A DNA stretch of 64,000 bases from Nocardioides gansuensis (GCF_003076135.1 NZ_QDGZ01000007.1:124001-188000); one strand, 5' to 3'; shown: positions 23,315-32,632, numbered from the stretch's first letter. The notes: a model not told the origin generated them from the letters alone. Translations and numbers: made by a program.

Positions 23315-24391
23315 TCACACGTTGAAGCGGAACTCCACCACGTCGCCGTCGGCCATGACGTAGTCCTTGCCCTCCATGCGGACCTTGCCGGCCTCGCGCG
23401 CCTTCTGCATCGAGCCTAGGGAGATGAGGTCGTCGAAGGAGACGACCTCGGCCTTGATGAAGCCCTTCTGGAAGTCGGTGTGGATCACGCCCGCGGCCTC
23501 GGGAGCCGAGGCGCCCTTGCGGATCGTCCAGGCGCGGGACTCCTTGGGGCCTGCGGTGAGGTAGGTCTGCAGGCCGAGGGTGTCGAAGCCGACGCGGGCC
23601 AGCTGGTCGAGGCCGGACTCCTCGATGCCCATCTCGTGGAGCATCTCCCGGGCCTCGTCGTCGTCACCGAGCTCGACGAGCTCGGCCTCGAACTTCGCGT
23701 CGAGGAAGATCGCCTCGGCCGGAGAGACGAGCTCCTGCATCTTCGCCTTCAGCGCGTCGTCGGAGAGCTCGTCGGCGTCGCAGTTGAAGACGTAGATGAA
23801 CGGCTTGGCGGTCAGCAGCGACAGCTCGCGGATCAGGTCACGGTCGATCGAGGTGCTGATGATCGGCGTACCCGACTCCAGCGCGGAAAGCGCCTCCTTG
23901 GCGGCCGCGACGACGGCGCCGAGCTCCTTCTTCGCGCGGGCCTCCTTCTCCAGCCGGGGGATCGCCTTCTCGACGGTCTGGATGTCGGCGAGGATCAGCT
24001 CGGTCTGGATCGTGGAGATGTCGGAGCCGGGGTCGACCTTGCCCTCGACGTGGGTGACGTCGTCGTCGCGGAAGACGCGGGTCACCTGGCAGATCGCGGC
24101 CGACTCGCGGATGTGGGCGAGGAACTTGTTGCCCAGGCCCTCGCCCTGCGAGGCACCCGCGACGATGCCGGCGATGTCGACGAACTCCACGGTCGCCGGG
24201 AGGATCTTCTGCGAGCCGAACACCTCGGCCAACCGGGGCAGCCGGTCGTCCGGGACGCCCACGACACCCACGTTGGGCTCGATCGTCGCGAATGGGTAGT
24301 TCGCCGCGAGCACGTCGTTCTTGGTGAGGGCGTTGAAGAGCGTCGACTTGCCTGCGTTGGGGAGACCGACGATGCCGATGGTGAGAGCCAC
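23315..24391 (-). CDS. ychF: redox-regulated ATPase YchF (Obg-like GTPase family)
   Basis: 358 residues, typical length. P-loop GLPNAGKST is at residues 9-17, the switch/G3 region reads [22 protein letters not shown], and a C-terminal TGS domain ends in [11 protein letters not shown]. YchF prefers ATP to GTP, binds ribosomes and is linked to oxidative-stress response. GTG start (24391) supported by TAGACT eight bases upstream; longer upstream extensions are antisense to the GH16 gene's leader. Confidence 0.95.
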   Translation of the reverse strand: MALTIGIVGLPNAGKSTLFNALTKNDVLAANYPFATIEPNVGVVGVPDDRLPRLAEVFGSQKILPATVEFVDIAGIVAGASQGEGLGNKFLAHIRESAAICQVTRVFRDDDVTHVEGKVDPGSDISTIQTELILADIQTVEKAIPRLEKEARAKKELGAVVAAAKEALSALESGTPIISTSIDRDLIRELSLLTAKPFIYVFNCDADELSDDALKAKMQELVSPAEAIFLDAKFEAELVELGDDDEAREMLHEMGIEESGLDQLARVGFDTLGLQTYLTAGPKESRAWTIRKGASAPEAAGVIHTDFQKGFIKAEVVSFDDLISLGSMQKAREAGKVRMEGKDYVMADGDVVEFRFNV

Positions 24392-24399
24392 GGGCGGGG

Positions 24400-24405
24400 A
24401 GTCTA
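24400..24405 (-). promoter_or_regulatory. -10 box (TAGACT), leaderless promoter of ychF
   Basis: TAGACT lies eight bases before the GTG at 24391. Confidence 0.45.
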
Positions 24406-24533
24406 CGGCGGGCGCAGGGGACAGAAGAATCGCGCGCCGCCGGTTTGGCCCACCTTGGACGGCCGATGTTGAATCGAGAGCACCCCGGCCCGACCGAGGG
24501 GCCCAGCCCTGGCCGCCCGACCCCGAGAGGCCC

Positions 24534-26156
24534 ATGACTCCCGACTGGCTCCGTGAGCTCCTCGCTGCGCTGTCCCTGGCCACGCTGGGGCCAGGCGTGC
24601 CGGCGCCTGCGCCCGACCTCGTGGTCCCGCCCGCGGGCACCGTCGCCGCCCCGGCTGCGGCCGCCCCGACGTACCCCCGCGAGGTCTTCGCCGACGAGTT
24701 CGACGGCCCCGTCGAGACCCACTGGCGCCACGTGTCCACCTCGTCCCCGGAGCGGCTGCGCCAGGACACCGTCGACGGCCGCTCCGTGCTCGCGCTCGGT
24801 CCGGAGTCCCACCTCGTCGCCAACGACGCGGTCCCCTACCAGGTCGGCGCCACCTACCGGGTGAGCGCCGTGCTCAAGATGCCCAGCAAGACCGGCACGC
24901 ACCCCGCGTTCTGGCTGCGCTCCCACGACTTCGAGCGGCCGGACGAGATCGACGTGGTCGAGACCTGGGGCGGGAAGCAGCGGTGCGAGCGCGTGCAGCT
25001 CGCCTTCTACTGGCGCTACCTGCCGCCCGTGGGCTCGCAGAAGTGCGTCGGCGGGCGCTATCCCGACCCGGCAGAGTGGCACGAGTACTCCGTCGAGTTC
25101 ACCTATATGGGCGGGGGCCGCGACCCCCAGTTCGACCACGCCGCGCCGATGCGGTTCTTCGTGGACGGACAGGAGACCTGGTCGGCCAGGCACTCCCCCT
25201 CGCTGCCGTCGTTCCTCCACCTGCAGCACAAGCGCAACTGCCCCGAGGACGAGCAGCCCACGTGCGGCGAGACCGCGAGCGGGCCCGAGATGCTGGTCGA
25301 CCGCGTCGAGGTCGAGGCAGTCGGGCGCCAGCCGTCGACCTCCCCCGCCACGCTCGTCGGCGTCCGCCGCACCGGCCCCACCACCGTCGACCTGATGGCG
25401 CTCGACCCGGCCGACCACAACGCCGTCGCCGCGCAGCTGACGCTGCCGATGGACGAGTCCGACTGGCACTACGCGACCGGAGACTACGACGGCGACACGG
25501 TCGACGACCTGTACGCCGTGGCGCGGGGGCCGCGGGGCAGCATCCGCGTCGACGTGCTGGACGGGCTCAAGCAGTTCAGCGTGCCGCTGACCCGCGCCAG
25601 CGTGGTCGCCCCGGGCCGTCGGTCCGCGGACGCCCAGCACCTGGTCGGCGACTACAACGGCGACGGGCGCGACGACCTCTATCTCGTGGATGCGGTGGCG
25701 GGCCGCACCGTGGTCCGGGTGCTCGACGCCAGCGCCGGCTTCCAGACCGCCCTCGCCGAGCCCGTGACCGCGGCCCCCGCCCTCGAGCCCGAGGGCTGGC
25801 GCCTGGCCACCGGCGACATCAACGCCGACGGACTGGACGACCTGCTGATGGTCGACCTCGACGACGGCGCCGGGCGCGCCGCCGTACACGTCCTCGACGC
25901 GGCCACCGGGTTCTCGTCCTTCGTCATCCAGGCGACGACCCCCTCCGGCGCGCTCGATCCCGCCGCCTGGAGCGTGACCACGGGCGACGCCAACGCGGAC
26001 GGCCGCGACGACCTCTACCTCCTGGCCCGCGACTCCGGCGGGGTCACCGCGGCCCACGTCCTCGACGCCGCCAGCGGCTTCACGGCCTACCACCTCGAGG
26101 CGGCCACCGCCCTCCCGGCGACGACCGATCCGTCGTGGCGGCTCGCCGAGGGATAA
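24534..26156 (+). CDS. secreted GH16-like glycoside hydrolase with FG-GAP/VCBS-type repeats
   Basis: 540 residues. A weak N-terminal signal-like segment (LLAALSLATLGPGVPAPAP) and Ala/Pro linker are followed by a concanavalin-like GH16 domain (about 48-265) with the catalytic motif EIDVVE near residues 139-144. The C-terminal half has four calcium-binding-type repeats (GDYDGDTVDDLY, GDYNGDGRDDLYLV, GDINADGLDDLLMV, GDANADGRDDLYLL) of a beta-propeller. GH16 enzymes cut beta-glucans, agar or carrageenan; substrate unknown. An in-frame upstream start exists, but GAGAGG lies just before this ATG. Confidence 0.75.
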   Translation: MTPDWLRELLAALSLATLGPGVPAPAPDLVVPPAGTVAAPAAAAPTYPREVFADEFDGPVETHWRHVSTSSPERLRQDTVDGRSVLALGPESHLVANDAVPYQVGATYRVSAVLKMPSKTGTHPAFWLRSHDFERPDEIDVVETWGGKQRCERVQLAFYWRYLPPVGSQKCVGGRYPDPAEWHEYSVEFTYMGGGRDPQFDHAAPMRFFVDGQETWSARHSPSLPSFLHLQHKRNCPEDEQPTCGETASGPEMLVDRVEVEAVGRQPSTSPATLVGVRRTGPTTVDLMALDPADHNAVAAQLTLPMDESDWHYATGDYDGDTVDDLYAVARGPRGSIRVDVLDGLKQFSVPLTRASVVAPGRRSADAQHLVGDYNGDGRDDLYLVDAVAGRTVVRVLDASAGFQTALAEPVTAAPALEPEGWRLATGDINADGLDDLLMVDLDDGAGRAAVHVLDAATGFSSFVIQATTPSGALDPAAWSVTTGDANADGRDDLYLLARDSGGVTAAHVLDAASGFTAYHLEAATALPATTDPSWRLAEG

Positions 26157-26171
26157 GCCGGACATGACGAA

Positions 26172-26200
26172 CGCCCCTCCCGCTCATGACAGGAGGGGCG
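26172..26200. terminator. bidirectional terminator between convergent genes
   Basis: CGCCCCTCC (26172-26180) and GGAGGGGCG (26192-26200) form a 9-bp stem with an 11-base loop, between the GH16 gene (ends 26156) and the protease gene (ends 26232). No T-tract. Confidence 0.6.
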
Positions 26201-26231
26201 CCCGGTCGGGAATGCTCGGGCCAGGGAATGC

Positions 26232-27074
26232 TCAGGCGCCGTAGAGCGCCTGGACACCGGCTCGGTCGGACGCGGTCATGCTCAGGTCGTCCGAGGTGCC
26301 GTTGCACTGGGGGTAGTGCATGATCGACGCCGAGTCGTAGGGCGTCAGCGGCCGCCAGTTGTTGTCCTCGAAGCAGGTGCCCGACTCGGGACGGGTGTGC
26401 TCGTGGCGGAAGCCCAGGGTGTGGCCGAGCTCGTGACCCATGATGTTGCCCGGCGTCCAGGAGCCGGAGCTCGTCAGCGAGGCGGCGTTGACCAGGATGT
26501 TGCGACCCCGGTCGGAGGTGCTGGGGAAGAACGCGCGGGCGATGTACTGCGTCGTGCTGGTCGGCTCGACGGAGAACAGCACCGCATTGTTGCGCGTGGT
26601 GCAGTTGCTGTCGGCGGCCGGGACGTGGATGTAGTCGACCTTCGAGGACGCCTGCTCCCACAGGGCGACACCGGCGTTCATCGCGTTGACGACGTTGGTC
26701 TTCTGGCTGCCGAACTTGTCGCTGATGCAGTAGGTCAGGTTCATCGCCTGAGTCGCGCTCCACTTGTCGTCACGGCCGAAGACGGTGTTGACGACGAGAC
26801 CCTCCTCGAGGGTCTTGTGGCCGTGCACGTCGTTGCCAGTCAGCACGTCGTAGTACTGGCGCAGGCGGCCGGTGTCGGCGACGGGCTCGTCGCCGTTGAC
26901 GATGTACTGCTTGTCCGTGTCGACGTAGGTCTGCGCCTCGTACTCGCGGAACGTGGGGACGGCGTCCCCGGAGCTCAGCGTCGCCGCGGCCGGGGCGGCG
27001 AGGGACGAGGCGAGGACGGCCGCTCCGGCGAGCGCGAGTGCGCGAGGGCGAGCGGACAACAGGCGACGGTGCAT
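26232..27074 (-). CDS. secreted zinc metalloprotease, HExxHxxGxxH type (M57-like)
   Basis: 280 residues. Sec signal peptide about residues 1-31 (RALALAGAAVLASSLAAPAAA). After a propeptide-like region comes the metzincin zinc site HELGHTLGFRHEHTRP near residue 213 and a Met-turn SIMHYPQC further on. This combination resembles the M57 family of extracellular peptidases. Four cysteines could form two disulfides. AGGGAG lies six bases before the ATG at 27074. Single gene; a CRP-like palindrome at 27148-27163 suggests nutrient control. Confidence 0.85.
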   Translation of the reverse strand: MHRRLLSARPRALALAGAAVLASSLAAPAAATLSSGDAVPTFREYEAQTYVDTDKQYIVNGDEPVADTGRLRQYYDVLTGNDVHGHKTLEEGLVVNTVFGRDDKWSATQAMNLTYCISDKFGSQKTNVVNAMNAGVALWEQASSKVDYIHVPAADSNCTTRNNAVLFSVEPTSTTQYIARAFFPSTSDRGRNILVNAASLTSSGSWTPGNIMGHELGHTLGFRHEHTRPESGTCFEDNNWRPLTPYDSASIMHYPQCNGTSDDLSMTASDRAGVQALYGA

Positions 27075-27147
27075 ATGGTGCTCCCTGGATTCGATGTGAT
27101 GGGGGGTTTCCCCACGGTCCCGGGGTCGCTGAACGGGCACGCTGTAG

Positions 27148-27163
27148 CGTGACGCGCATCACA
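27148..27163. promoter_or_regulatory. CRP-like site (CGTGA-N6-TCACA) upstream of the protease gene
   Basis: CGTGACGCGCATCACA matches nine of ten arm positions of TGTGA-N6-TCACA, 74 bp upstream of the protease start. Two small inverted repeats lie further upstream: GGGGAG/CTCCCC at about 27182-27198, and ACAGGA/TCCTGT at 27201-27217. Confidence 0.4.
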
Positions 27164-27311
27164 AAATCCCGAGATCGATGCGGGGAGCACAACCTCCCCC
27201 ACAGGACTGCCTCCTGTAAAGGGGTGCCGCCGAAGATCCTCCGGGCATCCGGTGCTCGTGGCCGGTCGTGTCCCGGGCGTGGCCGGCCGGTGGCCTGTCT
27301 ATCCCCGTCCG

Positions 27312-27317
27312 TAGGCT
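27312..27317 (+). promoter_or_regulatory. -10 box (TAGGCT), leaderless promoter of xthA
   Basis: TAGGCT lies six bases before the GTG at 27324. Confidence 0.5.
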
Positions 27318-27323
27318 GCCCCC

Positions 27324-28103
27324 GTGCGCATCGCCACCTGGAACGTCAACTCCCTCCGCTCCCGCATCGACCGGGTCGAGGCCTTCCTCGCCCGCCACGA
27401 CGTCGACGTGCTCGCCGTGCAGGAGACCAAGGCGCGCGAGGACCAGCTGCCGCTGATGGGCCTGCAGGCGATGGGGTACGACGTCGCGGTGGCCGGCGTG
27501 AACCAGTGGAACGGAGTCGGGCTGATCTCGCGCGTCGGCCTCGAGGACGTCCAGGTCGGCTTCGAGGGCATGCCGGGGTGGGGCGAGCCGCTCGCGGCCG
27601 AGTCCCGGGCGATCGGCGCCGTGTGCGGCGGCGTACGGATCTGGTCCCTCTACGTGCCCAACGGCCGCAAGCCGCACGATCCCCACTACGTCTACAAGCT
27701 CGACTGGCTGCAGCGGCTGCGGGAGGCCGCTGGATCGTGGCTGGACGGCGAGACGGCGCTCGTCGGCGACTGGAACGTGTGCCCCACCGACGAGGACGTC
27801 TTCGACCCGGCGCAGTTCCGCAACTCGACCCACGTGACCCCCGCCGAGCGGGCGGCGTTCCACGCCTTCCTCGAGGACGGCTACGCCGAGGTCACCCGCA
27901 AGCACGATCCCGGCTACACCTACTGGGACTACTACCGGCAGCGGTTCGAGCGGGACCGCGGGCTCAAGATCGACTTCGTGCTCGCCTCGCCGGCGCTGGC
28001 TGCGAGGGTGACGAGCGCATTCGTCGACCGCGAGGAGCGGGCTGGCGCAGGTGCCTCCGACCACGCCCCGGTGGTCGTCGACCTGGCTTCGGTGGTCGAG
28101 TAG
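27324..28103 (+). CDS. xthA: exodeoxyribonuclease III (AP endonuclease)
   Basis: 259 residues, standard for the ExoIII branch of the EEP superfamily. Family motifs in order: ATWNVNSLRSR (Asn metal ligand), AVQETKA (catalytic Glu), YVPNGRK, LVGDWNVCPTDEDVFDP (Asp/Asn pair), YTYWDYY, LKIDFVLAS and the C-terminal SDHAPVVVDL. It cuts DNA at abasic sites and trims 3' ends in base-excision repair. GTG start at 27324 follows a leaderless promoter box. Confidence 0.95.
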   Translation: MRIATWNVNSLRSRIDRVEAFLARHDVDVLAVQETKAREDQLPLMGLQAMGYDVAVAGVNQWNGVGLISRVGLEDVQVGFEGMPGWGEPLAAESRAIGAVCGGVRIWSLYVPNGRKPHDPHYVYKLDWLQRLREAAGSWLDGETALVGDWNVCPTDEDVFDPAQFRNSTHVTPAERAAFHAFLEDGYAEVTRKHDPGYTYWDYYRQRFERDRGLKIDFVLASPALAARVTSAFVDREERAGAGASDHAPVVVDLASVVE

Positions 28104-28127
28104 CGAGCGCAGCGAGCGTTTCCAGAC
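28092..28127. repeat. dispersed-repeat-like sequence after xthA
   Basis: GGTCGAGTAGCGAGCGCAGC continuing GAGCGTTTCCAGACC contains a GCGAGC direct repeat and carries the xthA stop codon. From general knowledge, similar GGTCGAGTAGCGAGCG...GAGACC sequences recur many times in Nocardioides-like genomes. Only one copy is in this window. Confidence 0.35.
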
Positions 28128-28171
28128 CCGGCCTCCCGGCCGTTGTCGGTGCCTTCGGCCATGATCGGCGC

Positions 28172-29344
28172 ATGGAGACGCAGACCCTGACCGCCCTGCT
28201 GGTCGCGCTGGCGATCGGCCTGGGGCTGGGCGTGCTGGTCGGCTGGCTGGGGGCGCGGTCCCGGCCGGCGGCGGACGCCACGCGCGAGACGCTGGTCGCG
28301 GCGCTCGAGCAGCGGGCGGGCGACGAGGCGGCCGTCCGCGAGGGGCTCGAGCGGCTGCACGACCAGATGCGCGACCTCGAGCACGCTCGGGCGACGTGGC
28401 AGGGCCAGCTGAGCCAGCAGGTCGACGACATGCGCGCGACCGCCGACACCCTGCGTCGCGAGACCGCCTCGCTGGCCACCGCGCTGCGCAAGCCCCAGGT
28501 GCGCGGCCGCTGGGGCGAGCTGCACCTGCGCCGGGCGGTGGAGCTCGCCGGCCTGGTCGACCGCTGCGACTTCACCGAGCAGGCCAGGCTCGACGGCGGC
28601 GCGCTCCGCCCCGACCTCGTGGTGCACCTGGCCGGTGGCAAGTCGATCGTCGTCGACTCCAAGGTCCCGCTCGACGCCTTCCTCGACGCCGCCCGCGTCG
28701 ACCCCTCCGACCGTGACGCCGACGCGGTGCGCGCCGCCCACCTCGACCGCCATGCCCGCCAGCTGCGCACCCACGTCGACTCGCTGGCCGCGAAGTCCTA
28801 CTGGCGGTCGCTGCCGGAGTCGCCGGAGTTCGTGGTGCTGTTCGTGCCGGCCGAGGCGTTCCTCTCCGCGGCCCTCGAGGCCGACGGAGACCTGATCGAC
28901 CACGCCGCCGGCCGCCAGGTGGTGCTGGCGACCCCGACCACCCTGATCGCGCTGCTCCGCACGGTCGCCCACGGCTGGACGCATGAGGCCCTCGCTGGGC
29001 AGGCCGCGGAGGTTCAGCGGCTGGGCCGCGAGCTGCACGAGCGGCTGGCGACGATGGGCGGACACCTCGACCGGGTCGGCCGCTCCCTGCGCGCCGCGGT
29101 CACGTCCTACAACCAGGCCGTGGGGTCGCTCGAGGGGCGCGTGCTGGTGACGGCGCGCCGGTTCGGCGAGATGGGTGTGGCGCACGGCGAGCTGCCCTCC
29201 CCCGGCCAGGTCGAGCAGGTGCCGCGGACGCTGGGAGCGCCGGAGTTCGAGGCGCTCGAGGTCGACTCGCTCGCCGAGCGGGACGACGAGGCCCTGGCCC
29301 AGCAGGCGCGACCCGGCGCGGCGCGCCGGGCGCGGGGGGCGTGA
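28172..29344 (+). CDS. rmuC: DNA recombination protein RmuC
   Basis: 390 residues. N-terminal membrane anchor (about residues 6-27), coiled coil (about 40-105, EQRAGDEAAVREGLERLHDQM), then the RmuC core: QVRGRWGELHLRRAVELAGL, SIVVDSKVPLDAFLDAAR, KSYWRSLPESPEFVVLFVPAEAF and LATPTTLIALLRTVAHGW. RmuC limits rearrangement at inverted repeats and has a nuclease-like fold. ATG at 28172 is the first plausible start after xthA. Confidence 0.93.
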   Translation: METQTLTALLVALAIGLGLGVLVGWLGARSRPAADATRETLVAALEQRAGDEAAVREGLERLHDQMRDLEHARATWQGQLSQQVDDMRATADTLRRETASLATALRKPQVRGRWGELHLRRAVELAGLVDRCDFTEQARLDGGALRPDLVVHLAGGKSIVVDSKVPLDAFLDAARVDPSDRDADAVRAAHLDRHARQLRTHVDSLAAKSYWRSLPESPEFVVLFVPAEAFLSAALEADGDLIDHAAGRQVVLATPTTLIALLRTVAHGWTHEALAGQAAEVQRLGRELHERLATMGGHLDRVGRSLRAAVTSYNQAVGSLEGRVLVTARRFGEMGVAHGELPSPGQVEQVPRTLGAPEFEALEVDSLAERDDEALAQQARPGAARRARGA

Positions 29345-29353
29345 CGGGCGGCC

Positions 29354-29359
29354 TACGGT
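29354..29359 (+). promoter_or_regulatory. -10 box (TACGGT), leaderless promoter of the DUF6542-like gene
   Basis: TACGGT lies seven bases before the GTG at 29367. Confidence 0.5.
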
Positions 29360-29366
29360 GGACGGC

Positions 29367-29783
29367 GTGAGCCAGCAGGGACCCCTGTGGCAGGACCGCG
29401 TGTGGCGGCACGGCGTGGAGCGGCCCGGTCAGCTGGTGACGCTCGCGATCGCCGTCGTGCTCACCCTCGTGGCGATTGACGTGCTGCTCGTCGGGCAGCT
29501 GAGCTACTTCTTCGACCTGGGCTTCGTCACGGCCTGCCTCGGCCTGGCCCTGCTGGTGCGGCCCCGCGAGTTCCTGCTCCTGGCGGCGCTGCCCCCGCTG
29601 GTGATGGTGGCCGTCTTCGCGCTGCTCGCTCCCCTCGACCCCGACGTGGTCGCCGAGCCCGGAGACAACGTCGTGCAGGCGCTCGTCTCCGGGATCGCCC
29701 ACCACAGCGGCGCGCTGGTGGCCGGCTATGCCCTCTTCCTCGGCTGTCTGGTGCTGCGGCACCGCAGCCTCCGGCGCGGCTGA
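29367..29783 (+). CDS. DUF6542-like membrane protein
   Basis: 138 residues with about four hydrophobic segments (LVTLAIAVVLTLVAIDVLLV, VTACLGLALLVRPREFLLLA, LVMVAVFALLAPLD, LVAGYALFLGCLVLRHRSL). The layout and the RPREFL turn fit actinobacterial DUF6542 proteins, which often sit near rmuC, xseA or ychF. Function unknown. Convergent with the YciO-type gene. Confidence 0.7.
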   Translation: MSQQGPLWQDRVWRHGVERPGQLVTLAIAVVLTLVAIDVLLVGQLSYFFDLGFVTACLGLALLVRPREFLLLAALPPLVMVAVFALLAPLDPDVVAEPGDNVVQALVSGIAHHSGALVAGYALFLGCLVLRHRSLRRG

Positions 29784-29797
29784 CCCAGCCGGGTCAG
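29780..29797. terminator. short hairpin between convergent genes
   Basis: CTGACCC (29780-29786) and GGGTCAG (29791-29797) with loop AGCC. Each arm contains the stop codon of one of the two convergent genes. Confidence 0.45.
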
Positions 29798-30417
29798 GCC
29801 CCGAAGCGGACGACGTCCCCGGCCCCCCGGCGTACGACCTCGGGCTCGCCCGACGACCAGTCGACCACCGAGGTCGGCTCGGCCGAGGTCTCCCCCGCCT
29901 CGATGACGAGGTCGACGCTGTGGTCGAGCTCCTCCTTGATCTCCCACCCCATGGTGCGGGCCTGCTGCTCGCCGGGCAGGATCAGGGTGCTGGTGAGGAT
30001 CGGCTCGCCGAGCTCGGCGAGCAGGGCCTGCACGAGCACGTGGTCGGGGATCCGCACGCCGACGGTGCGCTTCTTGGGGTGCATCAGCCGCTTCGGCACC
30101 TCGCCGGTGGCGGGCAGGATGAACGTGTAGGGGCCGGGCGTCGCCGCCTTGATCGCCCGGAACGCCGCGTTGTCGATGTGCACGAACTGCCCGAGCTGGG
30201 CAAAGTCGCAGCACATCAGCGTGAAGTGGTGGCGGTCGTCGAGGTCTCGGATCTTGAGGATGCGGTCGCGGCCGTCGCGGTTGCCGAGCTGGCAGCCGAG
30301 GGCGTAGCCCGAGTCGGTCGGGTAGGCGATCAGCGCGTCGTCGCGCAGCGCCTCGACCACCTGTGACACCAGGCGAGGCTGCGGGTTGTCGGGATGTACG
30401 TCGAGGAAGCGCGCCAT
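29794..30417 (-). CDS. YciO/YrdC/Sua5 family protein (threonylcarbamoyl-AMP synthase-like)
   Basis: 207 residues with the YrdC fold: AYPTDSGYALGCQLGNRDG, KIRDLDDRHHFTLMCCDF, PGPYTFILPAT, PKRLMHPKKRTVGVRIPDH. YrdC/Sua5 makes threonylcarbamoyl-AMP for tRNA t6A. This member is closer to YciO, whose role is less certain, judging by the KKRTVGVRIPDH and GYALGCQ segments. Starts 12 bases after the ispH stop, so it is likely co-transcribed with ispH. Confidence 0.85.
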   Translation of the reverse strand: MARFLDVHPDNPQPRLVSQVVEALRDDALIAYPTDSGYALGCQLGNRDGRDRILKIRDLDDRHHFTLMCCDFAQLGQFVHIDNAAFRAIKAATPGPYTFILPATGEVPKRLMHPKKRTVGVRIPDHVLVQALLAELGEPILTSTLILPGEQQARTMGWEIKEELDHSVDLVIEAGETSAEPTSVVDWSSGEPEVVRRGAGDVVRFGA

Positions 30418-30429
30418 CTCCGCTCGGCC

Positions 30430-31434
30430 TCAGCCCTGGCTCTTCGAGGCGGCCCGCAGGTCGCGTCGCAGCTCCGGAGGCAGCGCGAAGATGAGGGACT
30501 CCTCGGCCGAGTGGACGGCCTTGGCGTCGGGATAGCCCCGCTCGGCGAGGAAGGCCAGGACGCCCTGGACGAGCTCCTCCGGCACGGACGCCCCGGAGGT
30601 GACCGACACGGTCATCACCCCGTCGAGCCAGGCCTCGTCGATCTCGGATGCGTCGTCGACGCGGTGGGCCGAGCGGGCGCCCGCCTCCAGGGCGACCTCG
30701 ACGAGGCGCACCGAGTTGGACGAGTTGCCGGAGCCGACCACGATCACCAGGTCGGCGTCCTTGGCGATCTCCTTGACCGCGAGCTGACGGTTCTGGGTGG
30801 CGTAGCAGATATCGTCGCTCGGCGGGTCGAGCAGCGCGGGGAAGCGCTCGCGGATCGCGGCGACGGTCTCCATCGTCTCGTCGACCGACAGGGTCGTCTG
30901 CGACAGCCAGGCGACCCGCTCGGGGTCACGCACCTTGATCTTCGCGACGTCGTCCGGGCCCTCGACCAGCTGGATGTGGTCGCGTGCCTCGCCGGCAGTG
31001 CCCTCGACCTCCTCGTGACCGGCGTGGCCGATCAGGAGGATGTCGTAGTCGTCGGAGGCGAAGCGGCGCGCTTCGTGGTGCACCTTGGTCACCAGCGGGC
31101 AGGTCGCGTCGATGGTCTTGAGGCCGCGGGTGGCCGCTTGCTCGTGGACGAGGGGCGAGACGCCATGGGCGGAGAAGACGACGGTCGCCCCCTCGGGGAC
31201 CTCGTCGAGCTCCTCGACGAAGACGGCGCCCCGCTCCTCGAGGGTCGCGACGACGTGCTTGTTGTGGACGATCTGCTTGCGCACGTAGACGGGGGCGCCG
31301 TAGACGTCCAGGGCCTTCTCGACGGTGATGACGGCCCGGTCGACGCCCGCGCAGTAGCCGCGCGGCGCGGCCAGCAGAACGTTCCTGGCGGACTCGGGGT
31401 CGAGCACGGGGGGCAGTCCGAGGTCGGTCGTCAT
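30430..31434 (-). CDS. ispH: 4-hydroxy-3-methylbut-2-enyl diphosphate reductase
   Basis: 334 residues. Last step of the MEP isoprenoid pathway, giving IPP and DMAPP with a 4Fe-4S cluster. The three cluster cysteines are visible: Cys28 in [11 protein letters not shown], one in [12 protein letters not shown] and one in [10 protein letters not shown]. Substrate-binding [23 protein letters not shown] and NSSNSVRL motifs are present. Start supported by TAGACT seven bases upstream. Confidence 0.96.
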   Translation of the reverse strand: MTTDLGLPPVLDPESARNVLLAAPRGYCAGVDRAVITVEKALDVYGAPVYVRKQIVHNKHVVATLEERGAVFVEELDEVPEGATVVFSAHGVSPLVHEQAATRGLKTIDATCPLVTKVHHEARRFASDDYDILLIGHAGHEEVEGTAGEARDHIQLVEGPDDVAKIKVRDPERVAWLSQTTLSVDETMETVAAIRERFPALLDPPSDDICYATQNRQLAVKEIAKDADLVIVVGSGNSSNSVRLVEVALEAGARSAHRVDDASEIDEAWLDGVMTVSVTSGASVPEELVQGVLAFLAERGYPDAKAVHSAEESLIFALPPELRRDLRAASKSQG

Positions 31435-31441
31435 GGCGCCG

Positions 31442-31447
31442 AGTCTA
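31442..31447 (-). promoter_or_regulatory. -10 box (TAGACT), leaderless promoter of ispH
   Basis: TAGACT lies seven bases before the ATG at 31434. Confidence 0.5.
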
Positions 31448-31457
31448 GGCGGATCGC

Positions 31458-32495
31458 CTAGCCCCGGCCGACCAGCCAGCCGGCGAGCGCGGCCAGCCCC
31501 GCGATGACCACGAGCAGGACGAGGGCGAGCGTGAGCAGCCTCACCCGGCTGGACCACCACTCCCGGGTCGCCTCGACCTCCGCCCTGAAGGTCGCGCGCG
31601 CCTCCTCGAGGTCGGTGGCCAGGGCAGAGGCCCGCTGCTCAGCGGCGACCCGCTCCTCCATGGCCGCCTGGGCGATGGTGGTGTGGTGCAGGACGATCTT
31701 CTCCACGGCCTGCCGCTCCGCCGCGCGCGCGGCGGCCTGCGACTCCGCGTACCCGCGCGCCTCGGCGTGCTCGGCCGCCTGCTCGTCGGCGGCCAGCCGG
31801 GCGGCGTACGACTCCTCGGCGGCGGCACGGAGCTCGGCCAGCCTGGCCTTCGCGTCGGCGAGCAGGCCCTGGAGGTGCCCCTCGGCCTCGGCGCGGGCGG
31901 CGGCCGCGGCGTCGGCTGCAGCGGCGGACGCCTGCGCGGCCTCCTCGGCTGCCGTGCGGGCGGCGAGGGCCCGGGCGGCGACCTCCTCGGCCTGGGTGCG
32001 GGCCTCCGTGGCGGCGAGCGCGTCGGCTTCCGCGACCGTGCGGGCGTCAGCGAGCTCGGCCGCCTTCTGCTCGGCCGCGAGGCGCGCCTCACCGGCGCTG
32101 GCGACCTCGCCGGTCAGCGTGGCGAGCCGCCCGGTCCAGGCCTCCTCGTCCGCCTGCCGCTGGGCCAGGTGGTCGGCGACGGCCCGCTCGGCGGCTGCGA
32201 GGGCCTCGTGCGCGGCGGTCGCCTGCTCGACCGCGTCACGGGCGCGGGCCTCGGCAGTGTCGCGGGCGGCGATGGTGTCGGCGAGGGCACGCTCCGCGAG
32301 GACGCGGTCGGCGACGTGCTCCGCCGCGATGCGCTCAGCTGCCTCGCGCAGCACCTGGGCGCGGGCCGCCGCCGCGGTGTGCCTGGACACCTGCGAGGAC
32401 GCCTCCTCCAGCGAGCGGGGCTCGGGCAGCGGCTGGGGCACGAGGTAGTCCTCGGGGCGAACGGAGGGCGTCCGCGGGGACTGGTCACTGGACAT
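31458..32495 (-). CDS. alanine-rich coiled-coil protein with C-terminal membrane anchor
   Basis: 345 residues, function unknown. A short proline-rich head (residues 1-35, [20 protein letters not shown]) is followed by about 270 residues of near-continuous Ala/Glu/Arg heptads (for example [20 protein letters not shown]). A single C-terminal membrane helix (about 318-341, [23 protein letters not shown]) and two-residue tail end the protein. This tail-anchored design suggests a cytoplasmic scaffold on the membrane. Start at 32495 chosen because TAGCCT lies seven bases upstream; it is divergent from xseA. Confidence 0.75.
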   Translation of the reverse strand: MSSDQSPRTPSVRPEDYLVPQPLPEPRSLEEASSQVSRHTAAAARAQVLREAAERIAAEHVADRVLAERALADTIAARDTAEARARDAVEQATAAHEALAAAERAVADHLAQRQADEEAWTGRLATLTGEVASAGEARLAAEQKAAELADARTVAEADALAATEARTQAEEVAARALAARTAAEEAAQASAAAADAAAAARAEAEGHLQGLLADAKARLAELRAAAEESYAARLAADEQAAEHAEARGYAESQAAARAAERQAVEKIVLHHTTIAQAAMEERVAAEQRASALATDLEEARATFRAEVEATREWWSSRVRLLTLALVLLVVIAGLAALAGWLVGRG

Positions 32496-32502
32496 CGACG
32501 CG

Positions 32503-32508
32503 AGGCTA
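32503..32508 (-). promoter_or_regulatory. -10 box (TAGCCT), leaderless promoter of the coiled-coil gene
   Basis: TAGCCT lies seven bases before the ATG at 32495. Confidence 0.5.
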
Positions 32509-32619
32509 TCGATGTACGCCGCGGCGTGTGGGGCCGGCCCACTGTGACGTTCGCCCGCACGGCCGACGGCCAGGGCCACAGCAGGCGCCTGTCGCCCCCT
32601 GCCTGTCGGTGGCGTCGCC

Positions 32620-32625
32620 TAGGGT
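32620..32625 (+). promoter_or_regulatory. -10 box (TAGGGT), leaderless promoter of xseAB
   Basis: TAGGGT lies seven bases before the GTG at 32633. Confidence 0.5.
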
Positions 32626-32632
32626 CGAGGCC

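Noticed and set aside
22880..23363. Short plus-strand frames as genes in the 22860-23314 gap
   Set aside because: No recognisable protein; the minus strand carries the PIN-toxin relic instead.
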